NCBI GenBank assembly: GCA_012295275.1
Contig: CM022679.1
Location: 12,973,915-13,037,914, forward strand
Length of the DNA: 64,000 nt
Reading direction: 5' to 3'
Source of the DNA: Chrysomallon squamiferum
Taxonomy: Eukaryota; Mollusca; Gastropoda; Neomphalida; Peltospiridae
Within the stretch, counting starts at the first letter, position 1; every line of letters begins with the position of its first letter. This document shows, in pieces, positions 31,340-44,431 of the stretch. Position numbers and translations under genes: made by a program. A model generated the notes under the pieces. It was not told the origin of the DNA, searched no databases, and saw only the letters and a list, made by a program, of their open reading frames with translations.

Positions 31340-33215
31340 CATTCATAAATTTTAATTATAAGCAAGTAATGAAACATCTTACAGTCACCCATAAACTATT
31401 AATAACAGTCATCTGTTTCATGAGATAAAATCACATTACCTTCAGCGAAGATAATTTTGAAGAATTTGATATAATAAGCTGAAAATCCTTTATCCGAAAT
31501 ATTTGGGACCGGAAGCGTTTCGGATTTTAGAATATAAGGAGAGTGCCTGAGAATACGCTAAATCTAAATACAAAATCCATTTATATTTCATAAACGGCTG
31601 ACACAAACAGTCTGCAGATTTTATTTATATAATATTTTTAATAATTTTCTTCGTACAATAAAGCATATGTACGTAAAAGGATCGGAAAACTGTATGATAT
31701 CACAATTTCTGCTGCTCGATAAAAAGTTTGAGATTTCGGAATTTACGAAAAAGGATGCTTTACCTGTGCAGTAGTAGCTAACCTGGTTTTTTTGTTGTTG
31801 TAAAAGAGTGTTCAGCATCTCATACTGTAAGAATTATGAAAGGGCATAAGAAATTACCTCTATCGCCAAACTAGTTCAATGGGCGAACAAAGATGGCGTT
31901 TTGTCTAGCTCACGTACACTAGACTAATTTTTGTTATGTAAATTATTGTTGTTATAATCCCGTTCTTTTTTGTGTTAGTGTTCGTTTATTTTATTTTTTG
32001 GCAAAGAATTACCCATGCTTATGAAATATAGATAAATGTTTGGCAAACGGAGCATGGAACTTAAAATATTAATTCGTGCAAGTGTAACTGAGAACAGGAA
32101 GTCGTTAAAAACTACATAAAATATTAATAAACATGTTTATATATAATCTGTATTTCATTTAATCACTTAATGGACATGTACTTTTATAGGCCCTTCCTAT
32201 TTGTATAGTTCGTGATGCAGTAGAGATAACATATATAATAGTATGTAAATAGAAGATTTGTATTGTTGAATTACTGATACGTCACTTATCTGAAGGTCCA
32301 ACAAAACCTTCAGTCGCGCCAGGTTTTGGAACGAAGGGTGCCGGAAAATCGGTTGTGTTACGAACACTTCTTTCAGAGTGTAACATGTTTGGTGTTACTG
32401 TGTACACATGTATCAGTGTGTTGTGCTCTTTAATGAAAACTTATTCAGATGTGTAGTTTTCTTGTTAAATTACTCGGCTTCTCATCGGTTAGTGCATTCA
32501 TAAACAGTATTTCAGTTTTATTACACGGTATGATATATTTTTTAACTGGCAGCTATCAGAATATGTAGGTAGCCCATATCTACACCAAAGTTGCTGCCTT
32601 TCTAGACACAGTTACATCCAGTGATATTAAAATATTTAAGCTCCTGCTGCTTTAATGTCCGCAACAAGCAATTTATATTCTAGCACGGATCCCAGGACAC
32701 AAACATTTTAATTACATAAAAAAACAAAAATCGCCGTGACCTGAAATGAATGCAATGAAATTATCGCAGATTTGTTCGCATTAAATTAAATAAAGGAATT
32801 ATCTATGTTTCTGAAGTATATAAAGACATGGTAAAAAGTATTTCGAAATATTTAGAAAGTATCATATATCCGTGGACGTTTCTAGGCCTAAGGACTAATG
32901 TTGAATCGAAACGGAATAGTAATGACGTGTTGCTGAAATCCAAGAATAATTAGTTTATCCTGCTAAGGCAGTTACTTGAATTTATCTGTTATACTTATTT
33001 AGAATATTATAGTGTGTATATTTGTAAGTTTTGTGTTCTTTTTTTTTTTATGTGGTCTGTATATATGTGTGTGTTATAAACTATAACATTCCTCGAGGAT
33101 TTACTAATCCTTTACCACTGTATTTCATGTTTATTAAAATAATATAAACTAGTTATTCATTTGAATAAAACATTACATTTGTAACTTTTGGAAAACAACA
33201 CAGAAAAAAAAAACC

Positions 33216-33247
<32 letters not shown>

Positions 33248-33962
33248 ACAACATTTATAATAAAAATGGTTGTGTACGGAATTAATTATATTATTTTAGA
33301 GTTGTTAGAGTTAGTTCCCTTGATATAAAACAAAATATTTAAATTTAATACGTTGTATTTTGACTTATTATTATCATGTTATATACATATTGTCTTTGCT
33401 CACCTACAACAATACGTAGAAATGTCAGCTGGCAGTTTTCTTAAACGGGAATTTTACGTATATCTTTATGTGTACCTCTTAATGTATAGATGTAGTTTGT
33501 GTATGTGTGTGTGTGTGTGTGAATGTATATAATGTATATAATGTATGTATGTATGTATATACGTCTGTATGCATGGTGTATCAGTGCATGTGTGTGTGTG
33601 TTTATATATATATATATATATATATATTGCAGATGAATGTAAATGTTAATTGTTTCAGCTCATTATACTATATGAATAATTGGGCAGGTTCATTTTACCT
33701 TAGTGGGGATAATTATAAGAGAACATTTCAGATGTATAATTAGATCAAATGAAGAACTTAAAATGCCCGTTTTGTTTAAATTAGGATATTTCATTGTAGC
33801 GCATTTATCAATGTCTATCTAGTTATCTGTTTATCTGTATATCTGTTGTCTACTTGTATGTATATGTGTTCGTATACATGTATGTATGTATGTATGTATG
33901 TATATTGGATGTACATGTATATATGATTATATATATATATATATGCATGTAGGTATGTAGAT

Positions 33963-33993
<31 letters not shown>

Positions 33994-36166
33994 GCATACA
34001 TACACTCACGTTTTAAAATAGTATTTAATATTTAATGATATAAATAAAATAACTTATTACTGTAAGTGTAACTATCGATTCAAGAGTTAATGTAATCGTA
34101 TTTAAGTCCCTTGCTTCTAAATCAGCATCATCTACACGGTCTTGGGAACATTAGAAATTAGATAAAATAGTGGAAATGCTCTCTTTCGAATTAACGAGGA
34201 AAATTTTATGTGTGTAATTAGATGAAGCAAAAGGGAAACCTTTGGAAGAAATTATAGTTAGCTTATTGTTACTCTAATTCAAATACTTCAAATACCACAT
34301 ATTTAACATAATAGACTGCGCACACATTTTTATATCAGAAACAACAGGAGAGATAAAATTGATATATTTTGTTTGGTGTTTTTTTCTATATTTTATTACG
34401 TTATAATAACATATAAATATTTGTTTTGTTGTTTGTTTGTTCTTCTTCTTATTATATTACCATTGCATAATATGTTTATCGTTATTTTCATTTTCAACAT
34501 GTTTTAATAAAAATGTTTCTTATAATTTTTTGTTTCGCATTATTTTTTATTTTATTTTAAATCTTTCTCTTTTTTTTCATTACTTCTTCTTCTTCTTCGT
34601 TTTATTATTATTATTACTTATTTATTTATTTATTTACTTATTTATTTATCATTTGTTTATTTATTTTATTATGATTATGATTATTATTTTTTATTTATTT
34701 ATTTATTTTTAATGCCTGCAACTGAGAGAGACCGAGAGAGAAAGACAGAGCAATGACAAAAGGAAATATAACACTACTGTTCTACTACTGTTAGGCTACT
34801 ACCGCTACAACCACATCGAACGAAAAACACACAGAGTCAAACAAAGCTCCTTTTCCACGTAAATACACATCAACTTTTTGCCATGGAACGGAAACAAAAC
34901 AACAGCTTTATCACGTCCCATTCAAACAATTATTTCAAACTAGTTTTAGCTGTTTCTGACAACATTTGGGATAATTTCCAGGCTGATACATAACAACAGT
35001 CAGGGCTCAAGTTACTACTGAACATGTTATTTATCTGCCATGCTAATATTTGTAAACAGCTGTTTACTGAACAGTTCTGGTTTGTCTGTTTGTCTGACAC
35101 ACAAAATTGTGATTTAACAGTCTCAATATCAAGTTTTCCCTCATAAACAGTATGCTGGTTTTAATATGTCAGTCTCTTTTTTTTCTCTCTCTCTCTCTGT
35201 TTTTAAAGAAGGTATGTCATAGCTTCGAATACCAGATCAAGTAACTGGCATAACATTTTTACACATGCACGCACATAAATATTCACGCAAACGCATGTGA
35301 ATGTTTGCAGGTGTGCGATCAAGTTTATAGTACTAACTACGGTAACATACACAAGCACATACTATTTATTACTCACTATTTGTTAAACATTTACTGTAAA
35401 GCAGCTTTTACAAAAGGTCGTTCACAGAATGCACGGTCATGCCTGAAGATCTGCCTGGACAGTTTAAGTTATCGCTAACACCCAGTAATCGCGAGGCCGG
35501 ATTTCAAACAAAATCCTATTATTCCTGACACAGCCGACCGCCTCCTTTCAAAACACTTTGTCCTTACAGTTATACGTCTATTCAAGGACTATGTCTGCCA
35601 TGCCACTGTTTTGTTCACTGTGGCGAAACTAAATTAAATGGAAAAAAAAAAAATCTGGCCCAAGATTGACTGCCTTGAGATAAGATTTTCTTCAAGTGAT
35701 ATTGTTCAAGCCGCTGGTGTATGTTTGCAACAAAGAGAGTACAGATCCTCACACAAGTCTTTGTCAAGTACATCATAAATATATAGACTAATATATAGCA
35801 TCCGTATTCAAATATGTCGCAAGAATAACCAACGTATGGACTAACAGTAGATAATGATAGGGGTATCAGGTAGACCACAGACAACTGTCCAGATATATTA
35901 TATATACAATAAGTACAATGATGACTGTGTGAGATACGTCATAGATAGAATCAGCATACTAATATCAAGTTGTAGGTAGGTATATCACTGAAAAAATCAA
36001 CATACCAAATAAGATAGATTACAGCTACAAAATACCCTCATAGATATTGTAATAATAATAATCTTCATTATTATTTTTGCTGTTTTTGTGTTCTGCTTTG
36101 ATTTTGTTTCGTTCTTCTTCTTCTTCTTCTTCTTCTTCTTCTTCTTCTAATTATTATTATTATTAA

Positions 36167-36226
<60 letters not shown>

Positions 36227-36958
36227 TGTTCCATTTATGACGGACGTTGTGGATATTAATTTACTCACATGAATACATTAGAAACCAGGATATAGAATGT
36301 TTAAAAGGAAAAAAAAAGCAATAATAAAAACATTTTTTTTAAAATATCTGTGGAATGAAAATATTCTTAAGAGTCTATGTTACGACCACCACAAAGCTAT
36401 CCGTATGTCAATGAACTGCTGCTGTAGGCAAAAAATACAAATAAAATAATAAATAGGGCGATCTAGACTTGACTGTTTTTATTCATACTGATACCACAAT
36501 GTATTAAACGGTTATTTCGTATTGTGTCTTTAAGACATTTAATAATCTGTTGTGTCGGTGGTGATTCATGTCTTTTCTACTTGCCAGTCCTGTTTAGCAC
36601 GAATTGTGTGCTTCAGGACAATGTTTTCAGGTGGAATAATCTACCTGTATTCATGCCAATTTAATCATGTTAGCGGCGATTAAGAGTTTACGTAAAAGGT
36701 TTGTCCTCTTGCCTCGATAGCTCCACATAATTGCTGCAATATTCGTTGCAGGGTAGACCTCACATGGTGAAAGTAAAAAAAAAAAAAAAAAAAGAAAGAA
36801 AGAAAGAAAGGAAGAAAAAAGGATTCATTAATCTGGCAAGGCAATGGAAAAACTACCCAGCAAAGTTTACGTAGTGACAGAAAAAACACGGAGTGAGGTG
36901 GCTGTTGCACAATGCTATTCGGTGAAGGAAACTTGAGATTTCGACTAAATACGTTACA
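31340..36958. other. Long intergenic stretch without a supported gene
   Basis: AT-rich DNA with an A-run near 33215-33244, (GT)n and (TATG)n blocks at about 33500-33630 and 33870-33900, (CA)n at 33964-33988, and a T-rich (TTTA)n stretch at 34600-34710. Further on are (TTC)n followed by (ATT)n at 36114-36222 and purine tetramers at 36793-36816. A 34-codon minus-strand ORF at 32282-32386 is the only protein-like fragment noted. Confidence 0.55.
36114..36222. repeat. (TTC)n(ATT)n compound microsatellite
   Basis: About 33 bp of TTC triplets are followed by about 70 bp of ATT triplets with small breaks. Confidence 0.9.
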
Positions 36959-37846
36959 ATGGCGGATAACATTTCTCCCGTCCACGGTGCGCTAATCCCC
37001 AGGTGGAATCGTACTGCTGTACAAGTTCCGCAATGGCCACAGAAGAGGAAAGAAAAAGAAATGGCTCCTGTTATTCGTTTCTCGAAAACCAATCTTTACT
37101 CAAGTGTACCAGACAACGCGCTTCAGCTTAGACGTGCCAAATCTGGATTGGAACCTTTGCCAAAAATGGATCCCAAAGAGGTTTCCAACATGATAACATT
37201 CCGTGATTCCAGTAACATCAGTGCCAAAAAGAGTGTCGACTCGCTACCATTCAGACCAGCTATGACGCGTTCAAAACAAATTCCAGGACGTTACTTTCCA
37301 AAACCTGTCTTGTCTGCGGATCACAAAGCAGTTCTTGCCGTAATCCGTCCTAAGAGAATGCTCTTCCCGTCCAAAATCAATCCTCTGCCACAAGTGCCTA
37401 CAGGATTAGACGTCAGCTCGACTTCGTTTGCATTAACGCCAGGAGAATCTCCTTACAAGTTGAAAAAGATTGCCTCATCTTCGTGCAATCAGAAGATAGC
37501 CCAGACAAGAAGAAGTCTTCGTGCATTTCCGGAAATTCAAACGGAAGTGTTCGCCATATGTTTTCAGAAAGATGAAAACTTGGAGTATGATCCTAACAGC
37601 GAGCTACATAGTGATTATTACTCCATAAAACGAGTGAATCTCGCTAGTTCGTCTAAACATCGGCTAGGACAATGCATTGATCATACTAAAGGACTTTTAA
37701 CGTCAAACAGTACCGACTTTGCTGTGGTGCTCAGAGGACATAGGAAGAGACTTCACACTCGGATGTACGTCCCGCCGGAAGAGGCTTCAAACGAAACAGA
37801 AAGTAAATCTAAAGACGATAAAACTGAAAAATCAGTTATGCCATAA
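36959..37846 (+). CDS. Hypothetical basic protein, single exon, 295 aa
   Basis: This is the longest clean ATG-to-stop frame in the window. The start ACAATGG has a fair context and begins MADNISPVHGALIPRWN. The protein is basic, rich in Ser, Lys, Arg and Pro, with no signal peptide or membrane span. It has short proline turns (PLPKMDPKEV, SLPFRPAMTRSKQIPGRYFP) and a charged C-terminus rich in Lys, Glu and Asp. One S-P-x-K site is present (SPYK). No intron is seen and AATAAA sits at about 37865-37870, only 18 nt after the stop. The family is not recognised. Its low-complexity, tubulin-binder-like or sperm-like look is only an impression. Normal codon use and length argue for a real gene. Confidence 0.7.
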   Translation: MADNISPVHGALIPRWNRTAVQVPQWPQKRKEKEMAPVIRFSKTNLYSSVPDNALQLRRAKSGLEPLPKMDPKEVSNMITFRDSSNISAKKSVDSLPFRPAMTRSKQIPGRYFPKPVLSADHKAVLAVIRPKRMLFPSKINPLPQVPTGLDVSSTSFALTPGESPYKLKKIASSSCNQKIAQTRRSLRAFPEIQTEVFAICFQKDENLEYDPNSELHSDYYSIKRVNLASSSKHRLGQCIDHTKGLLTSNSTDFAVVLRGHRKRLHTRMYVPPEEASNETESKSKDDKTEKSVMP

Positions 37847-38303
37847 CTTGTAAAGGAAAGAGAAAATAAAATGACGAACAATGGATGAAATTATTTTTTG
37901 CTTTGGAAATACCTCAAGATATTAAGTTAATATTTTGTGCAAACTTGTGATATGGTACTTATTATACAAGACGCACATGAAATACAGTATACTGGATAAT
38001 TCACTTTTATTTATTTATTTGTTTTTAATACGAATTACTTGTACATTTTTTGTTTGGTGTGCATTGTGATATTAATATTGTTTATCAGAAAGTTATCGTG
38101 TTTTGCCAAAAAGATCGCCAGAGATCAAGGATAAGACAGAAATCAACAAAAACAAAAACAAATGAATATTTATTACAACATGTCATCGTTGATAGCATTT
38201 AATATGCACTATTGGTGAAACCTTAATTATACTTCGTGTTCTTCCTGCTACATTTGTTATCATGAACAGTCTTTGCTAAAAAATAAAATAAAGTATAGAC
38301 ATA

Positions 38304-38510
38304 ATGGAACAAGCTGGAGAGGACGCATGGAAGCTGTTGTTTTTTCCTTCCATTCAGCAACGGCATAGAGTATATAGAAATGCTAACAAAAACAGGATGG
38401 CCAATGTACATCGTTTCGGAGATTCAAGTTCGTCAGTTTCTGTGTACGAAATGTTGTTACGAAGTCAGAGGAAATGTCAGCTTCCTTGTTTTTTAACGCG
38501 ATTTACATAA
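38304..38510 (+). CDS. Small hypothetical ORF, 68 aa
   Basis: ATG-to-TAA frame beginning MEQAGEDAWKLLFF and ending CQLPCFLTRFT. Composition is balanced, with a Ser/Val-rich centre (SSSSVSVYEMLLRSQRK) and no low-complexity run. No splice site or nearby polyA signal supports it, and an overlapping minus-strand frame also exists. It lies 460 bp after the 295-aa ORF on the same strand, so it might be a later exon or a remnant of a related gene. Function unknown. Confidence 0.3.
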   Translation: MEQAGEDAWKLLFFPSIQQRHRVYRNANKNRMANVHRFGDSSSSVSVYEMLLRSQRKCQLPCFLTRFT

Positions 38511-38647
38511 TCTTCATTTCACCATTAGCAGATATTTGTAATGCTATGATCTTGAACTACAGAAAATGTGTTTAGATTTATCAGACAACCAAGGGTATTC
38601 GTAATTGAAAATGCATGACGTTTTTTCTTTTCGTTTGACTTAAAATC

Positions 38648-38690
<43 letters not shown>

Positions 38691-39386
38691 ATACACTGTA
38701 TTACTGAATTTCTAGCCATCTGTTTCTTTTGTTTTTATCTATAGTGGAATTCTGTAATATGTAAATGATGACATTGGGGGGAAAAAAAACCAACAAAAAA
38801 ACATTTTTCTGTTGAGTATCATTGTATTTTTCATCACTTTGAAATTATGAGAGAACGTTATATTTAACTTATTGTCAGTCTCTCAGAAATTTAAAGTTGT
38901 AGGTGTATCACCATTCTTGCATTTCGAATATTTCGCTTTAAGTGTGGATACCAATTTTCTGTAAATATATTTAAGTAAAACAAAACATGTTTTATGCTGA
39001 ATAACAGAAGACGGTAATGTTATAACTGAACAAAATGAGAAAAATTGTTGAAATACGTTTGTCCAGTGTTCGTGTACCTTTTATCTGGGCTTGGTTTCTG
39101 AGAGATCGACTACAGAATAATACTTGTAGTATGGTTTATTTGTTAATTACAGTATTATCGTTCAAATGTTATAATTGTTGGTATAGATGGTGTGTTTAAA
39201 ACTATTTTTTAAAATTATTATTACAGTAATTTATTATAATTTTAAAGATAATTCAGAACATTCAGTCTGCATGCTGTATGACTAAATGAAACACCCTAAA
39301 TTTACCCAGATCCACACTCGCGAGATTCATTCCATTGTTTTGTCTGATCTTTGATGAATATTTTAAGGATAAAGCAATGTTTATAA

Positions 39387-39531
<145 letters not shown>

Positions 39532-40459
39532 ATTTTCGTACTGTATTTCTTTATCTGTTTTCGATGTAGCTCCAAAAATAACTACTAGTTTTGATTTGTT
39601 AGTTTCGCAAATAAGTTCGTAAAACATTTAATAATGAATATTAACAGACAATGAAGAAATAAAAAATGTATATATTACAGTGCTTTATTTATTATTTATG
39701 TCTAACTATCATTCTGTTGTTTATTAAATTTATTTATTTAAGTATTTATTTATTTTAATAATTTATTTATATTAATGCATTTTTTTCATACTAAATCTGT
39801 TTTAGAGTTAGTTATTAATACGCTGCTTCCTATTAAAATTATTATTTAAATTATTTTTATTTTCTAAATCGTTTCAGGTTTCTGAAATTATTCTATAAAA
39901 TACCTAAATGATTTTTCTTAAAGAAAACAAAATTTTTGTCACAGTTCCTTTTCTATTAATATTTCCTGATATGAATTTATTTATTGTTTTATTCATTAAT
40001 AATTATTTTAAATAACACATTTTTTTTCAACTAATCTTTAAAATAAGATTTTGTTCAGTAATTAATTAAATAGATAAATAAATAAAAATAAAAAGAGAAA
40101 ACTGCAAATGTAATCGACGAACGTTTAATAAATCATACTTCTTCTAAAAGAAAATTTATTTTAATATATCTCTGAAAAATAAAGGAGAGAAGTTCATGGT
40201 TTCTGTGGTTTTGTAGTGCAATTCTTTTGATGATACATGTATTTTTGAATTTTTTGTCACAATCTAAATTTAGTATGATCAAACATAATAATGTGCATCT
40301 GGTTTGCCAAGGATATTATGAACGTGTGATGACATTATTACAAGGTAATAAAATATTGTAAATTAGATTCTATTTGAAATAATTAGTCTAAATCCAAGAA
40401 ATAATTTTGTAAGAACTTTCGTCCAAGTTTAGTGCACTGATTATAGCTTTGTCATCATA

Positions 40460-40605
40460 TTATTATTACTAGTAGAAACAGTAGTAGTAGTAGTAGTAGT
40501 AGTAGGAGTAATAGTAGTAATAACAGTAGTAGGAGTAATAGCAGTAGTAGTAGGACTAGTCGTAGTAGCAGCAGCAGTAGCAGTAGCAGTAGTAGTAGTA
40601 GCATT
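40460..40605. repeat. Degenerate (AGT)n triplet repeat
   Basis: AGT, AGC, AGG and AAT triplets keep one phase. On the minus strand they produce a Thr/Ala-rich reading frame that is not credible as protein. Confidence 0.75.
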
Positions 40606-41784
40606 TACTCGTTTTAAGTGAAAGTGCTTACATAGAGTAAATATTTGAAAAATTATGAACATAGATTATGTCATTAGACAGTACCATAATTCTTTAATCA
40701 GTGTTTCATTTCATTAATACAAAATGTTAATAATATCAGTCTAAAACGAATTATTTTTATTTTAAAATGATATAAAGGTATTTAGTAACGTCTGCCACAC
40801 ATTTGTTTCTTTTCTGTACTTATTATTATTAGTAGTAGTAGTATGTAATATATATATATTTATTTATTACTAGTTTATTTAACCAGCAAGTTAAATTATG
40901 CCACTTAGGTGGTTTACAAAAAGCCGCTTAAAGCATAGAAAAATAATCAGCTGTGATAAGATTAATATGCTTTGCTCATTCATTCGAAAGAAAAGTCTAA
41001 TTTTTGTTTTGTTTTTTTACGAAACAACAAGTTCAAGTAATTTATTCAGAATCAATTAATCTGCATTCTTAACGCATGTACTCAACTAAAATGCTATAAC
41101 ACACTGTGAACGTTTTTTTTGGTGTTGGCTTGAAATCAGAGTTAATCCGTATATATAAAACATGATACTGATATGGTTCTATAACCCTGTACATTTATAT
41201 CCACAGTAGCCTTGACAAAACTTTTAATTTTCTAATGACAAGTGTGAACCAAAATTAGGTTTTCAATGAGCCCGACTTATTTATGTACATATTTATTACA
41301 AGCACTGCAAAGTTACAGAGAAAAGACTTATAAATAATTTTAAAACGAAAAGTAAAATTACGTAAGATCAAAAAGGTGTAGTGATACGTATAGCGTTTGT
41401 ATAATAGTTATCCTTGTTCATATTTAAACGTGTGTCATCTTGAAAATTCTCAACATTATCATTAAAATGAGGCGCCATGGATTCATCTCAACTGACTCTG
41501 GATGCACTTTTACGGCTTTTCTAAAGACACGTTTTTATTTTTGTTTGTTTAAATATACATTTATTTATTAAATCCTGTAAGTAAGACACAAAAAAATGAG
41601 TTAATAATTTCCACTAATAATAATAATGCTGATAAATTAATTTGCTTGATTAAGAATTTCATTTTCAGAATACACCTGAACAGATTTCTACGTATTACAC
41701 AAAGCAAACGATTGCCATATATATTTTTCATCGGTCAAGATAACTGTACTCTAAAAATTTTAAGTCTCTTTACGTGCAGAAATC

Positions 41785-42009
41785 ATGTTCGGCTGCCATG
41801 GACATGAACTCCGACAAAGATATAAATTAAATCTTTTTCACAATACACCACACTTGTCTCCTTTCAAGGACTTTTTTTTCTTATACTTTACATTTTTTCA
41901 CCCATTGTTATGGAAAATAACTGAAATACCAGTGACAAGAAAAATAAAGTTCTTTCAGAAACCGCGTTTGTCAACAGACAGAATCGATGAAATACGACGT
42001 ACAGCTTAA
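41785..42009 (+). CDS. Hypothetical small protein or terminal exon, 74 aa
   Basis: The frame starts MFGCHGHELRQRYKL and ends in TDRIDEIRRTA before TAA. A 3' splice acceptor (CTCTTTACGTGCAG) ends at 41779, five bases before the ATG, so this may be the last exon of a longer transcript. AATAAA at 42155-42160 lies about 150 nt after the stop and supports a 3' end here. The middle is aromatic and hydrophobic (FFFLYFTFFHPLLW) and could be a membrane span. A second acceptor-like TTCTTTCAG inside the frame could give another reading. Not recognised. Confidence 0.4.
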   Translation: MFGCHGHELRQRYKLNLFHNTPHLSPFKDFFFLYFTFFHPLLWKITEIPVTRKIKFFQKPRLSTDRIDEIRRTA

Positions 42010-42154
42010 AGTACAAGGCCTCAGTATCAATGGTTGTTTTGTATCATGTCTTAGTATAAGGTCTTTGTATAAACGCGTTTTGTAATGTTACACGATTTCG
42101 AGGACTGACTGCCTGCGGAGTTTTCTCAAATATATGATCTTATAGTACTTTGTA

Positions 42155-42160
42155 AATAAA
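42155..42160 (+). terminator. PolyA signal after the 74-aa ORF
   Basis: AATAAA lies about 150 nt after the stop codon at 42007-42009. Confidence 0.45.
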
Positions 42161-43312
42161 GACATATTTTTTTTATTATTATTCAGACAAACGTAAAAAA
42201 ATAAAATAAAATAAAATCAATAACTAAATAAATAATAATAATAATATATACACCAATGATCATAATTCATAATCAATTCATGTTCGAAATAACGGTAGTT
42301 CGCTAGCAACAGTATATATAAACGAAAAATTGTTAAATTTATATTTAAAACAAAATTTAAGAGATAAAACCTTCAGCTAAAAAATAAGGTAAATAAATAC
42401 AAAAATACAATACCAATAACAATAATAACAACAACAACAACAACAACAATATTAATATTAATAATAAATAAATTCTTATGATACAGCATAATTAAAAATG
42501 ACTGAATGGTAAAATACGTTTTGATACAATATAATGTGCCATATGTTAAAATGGGGGCACTGAGATATTTGGAAATTAGAAAATTAATTCCCACTATCTT
42601 TTTTTTTTTTTTTAACGTCAAATAAGTAAGTAAAATCATTGATCAAGTACTTTTAATACATAACACCAAACATATTAATGCACTTGTATAACTATTCAAA
42701 CGATTCAGATAATGAACACAACGGCTCTGTACATGAAGAAAATATTAATATGGAAAAACTTGCCATCTTGTTAATATTATTTCTGCATTATTTTACTGAC
42801 GGTAAACTTACCCTTGGCCCATATAATACTACCGTCTACAGTTAGTTTTTAATGAAATAGAGATTATTTCCACTTAGGACAGTCACTACATTACTAATTG
42901 TTTTCAGTCATACTTCAGAAACTATTAACAGTAACAAGTAATCATTAATCCCTTCCTTCTTTGTTAAACAAATCACTGAACGACTTAATTACACTAACCG
43001 AGAGCTGAACAGCAGTGACAGGTTTTACTTCTGCTCGGCAATATTTTAAATATGTTTTGATAGCATCAATGGCACGCTTTACTTTAACTTCTTAATACAC
43101 TTAGTGTTTTGACAATACGTGGACATCAAACTCGCCGCCGTGAATGGCCTCTTAACAACTACTCGTCTCAATGTCAAGGTCGATGTCAGACTAAACTATA
43201 TAATCCCGTTACCATGAGTATTTTCAACATATCAGCCATACACTGTTAGACCAAACAGTTATAAGAACATACTGTTAATTATAATAATTATTATTATTTA
43301 GACGTCTTGAAA

Positions 43313-43828
43313 ATGAATTCTGTTTCGGCCAAAAATACTTCGACGAAATTTATTTTCAGTCCGGGAAAATGTAAGAGGGACGAGCAAAACGGAAATACAA
43401 GATCGAAACCACTTGTTGACTATTCCTTCAGTGATGAAGATAATACCTCTCTCTTGGAGAAGAGTATGGAAAGTTTGAGTGGAACATTGCGAGTTCTTGG
43501 GATGACGTCGTCACCACAGTTCGACATAAGTCTACGACGTCGTGTGTTATGCGAAAACCATAAACAGAATTTACGACATCGAATTTCCCTCAAACTAAAG
43601 AAGGAAGAAGACGAAGAAATGGAAAGGAAAAACGCCGTGTTGTCTTCGGTTGATCAGATGATTTCGTCCCCACTGAAATCGTCCATTAGTTGTTTCCGAA
43701 GGTTCAGTCCAAGAAGAGTTGTGATGTCAAGAGACACAAGAAAAAAGTTTCGTTCAGCTCTTGCGTTCAGTCCGAAAAGAAAATCCAGTCTGTTCTGTTT
43801 CCATCCCTCCAAGAAGTTATGTTTGTGA
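43313..43828 (+). CDS. Hypothetical basic protein with four CDK-type sites, single exon, 171 aa
   Basis: The start is taken at the ATG at 43313, giving MNSVSAKNTS. The protein is strongly basic, especially its C-terminal half. It has four full CDK consensus sites of the form S-P-x-K/R: SPGK, SPLK, SPRR and SPKR, three of them preceded by Phe (FSP). An acidic Ser-rich patch (DYSFSDEDNTSLLEKSMESL) lies near residues 37-56, followed by a basic/acidic helix-like stretch (LKLKKEEDEEMERK). No membrane span is present. AATAAA at 43972-43977 lies about 145 nt after the stop. A nuclear, phospho-regulated protein is inferred. The family is not recognised. TTATTATTTAG just upstream could be an acceptor, so an upstream exon is possible. 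Confidence 0.65.
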   Translation: MNSVSAKNTSTKFIFSPGKCKRDEQNGNTRSKPLVDYSFSDEDNTSLLEKSMESLSGTLRVLGMTSSPQFDISLRRRVLCENHKQNLRHRISLKLKKEEDEEMERKNAVLSSVDQMISSPLKSSISCFRRFSPRRVVMSRDTRKKFRSALAFSPKRKSSLFCFHPSKKLCL

Positions 43829-43971
43829 AAAGTACATTAATATTCATGTTTTGTAAATAATTATGTATTTGTAACATTTACGCTAGCCATGTGCTGAGCA
43901 ACTTTTAAACGAGTGCTAATTTTTATGTTTCTATTATAACTGGTATGTATGTATTTGAAATACATTTTTAC

Positions 43972-43977
43972 AATAAA
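43972..43977 (+). terminator. PolyA signal of the 171-aa gene
   Basis: AATAAA lies about 145 nt after the stop. Confidence 0.6.
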
Positions 43978-43979
43978 TG

Positions 43980-44016
43980 CATATCACTGCTTATTATCTT
44001 AATTCGTCTTATGTTT

Positions 44017-44076
<60 letters not shown>

Positions 44077-44365
44077 CAATAATAATTTTCCGTGTGAAGA
44101 TTTGATGAGGCTTAAAGTTTTTAATTGAAAAAGAAAGCATGTATCGTAATTTTTAATTTTTATTTTTTTAAATTTTTTTATAATAATATATACAAATTTA
44201 TCCACAAAAATATTTTACTGGAAAAACATAATAGTTATTTCTCAATTTGCTATGTATTATTTTTTACACATCATTTACGTAAACGAATTTATGTGTATAT
44301 AAGACCTCATTAACATTTTACATATTTATCAGTTTATTTATATTTAATTATTTATTTATTTATTT

Positions 44366-44431
<66 letters not shown>

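Noticed and set aside
35615-35884. 89-aa minus-strand ORF
   Set aside because: Composition and hydrophobic runs resemble random AT-rich translation; no splice or polyA support.
41464-41530. Competing exon-like readings on both strands (MRRHGFISTDSG on plus, KAVKVHPESVEM on minus)
   Set aside because: Both look plausible, no transcript can be built from either, and they exclude each other.
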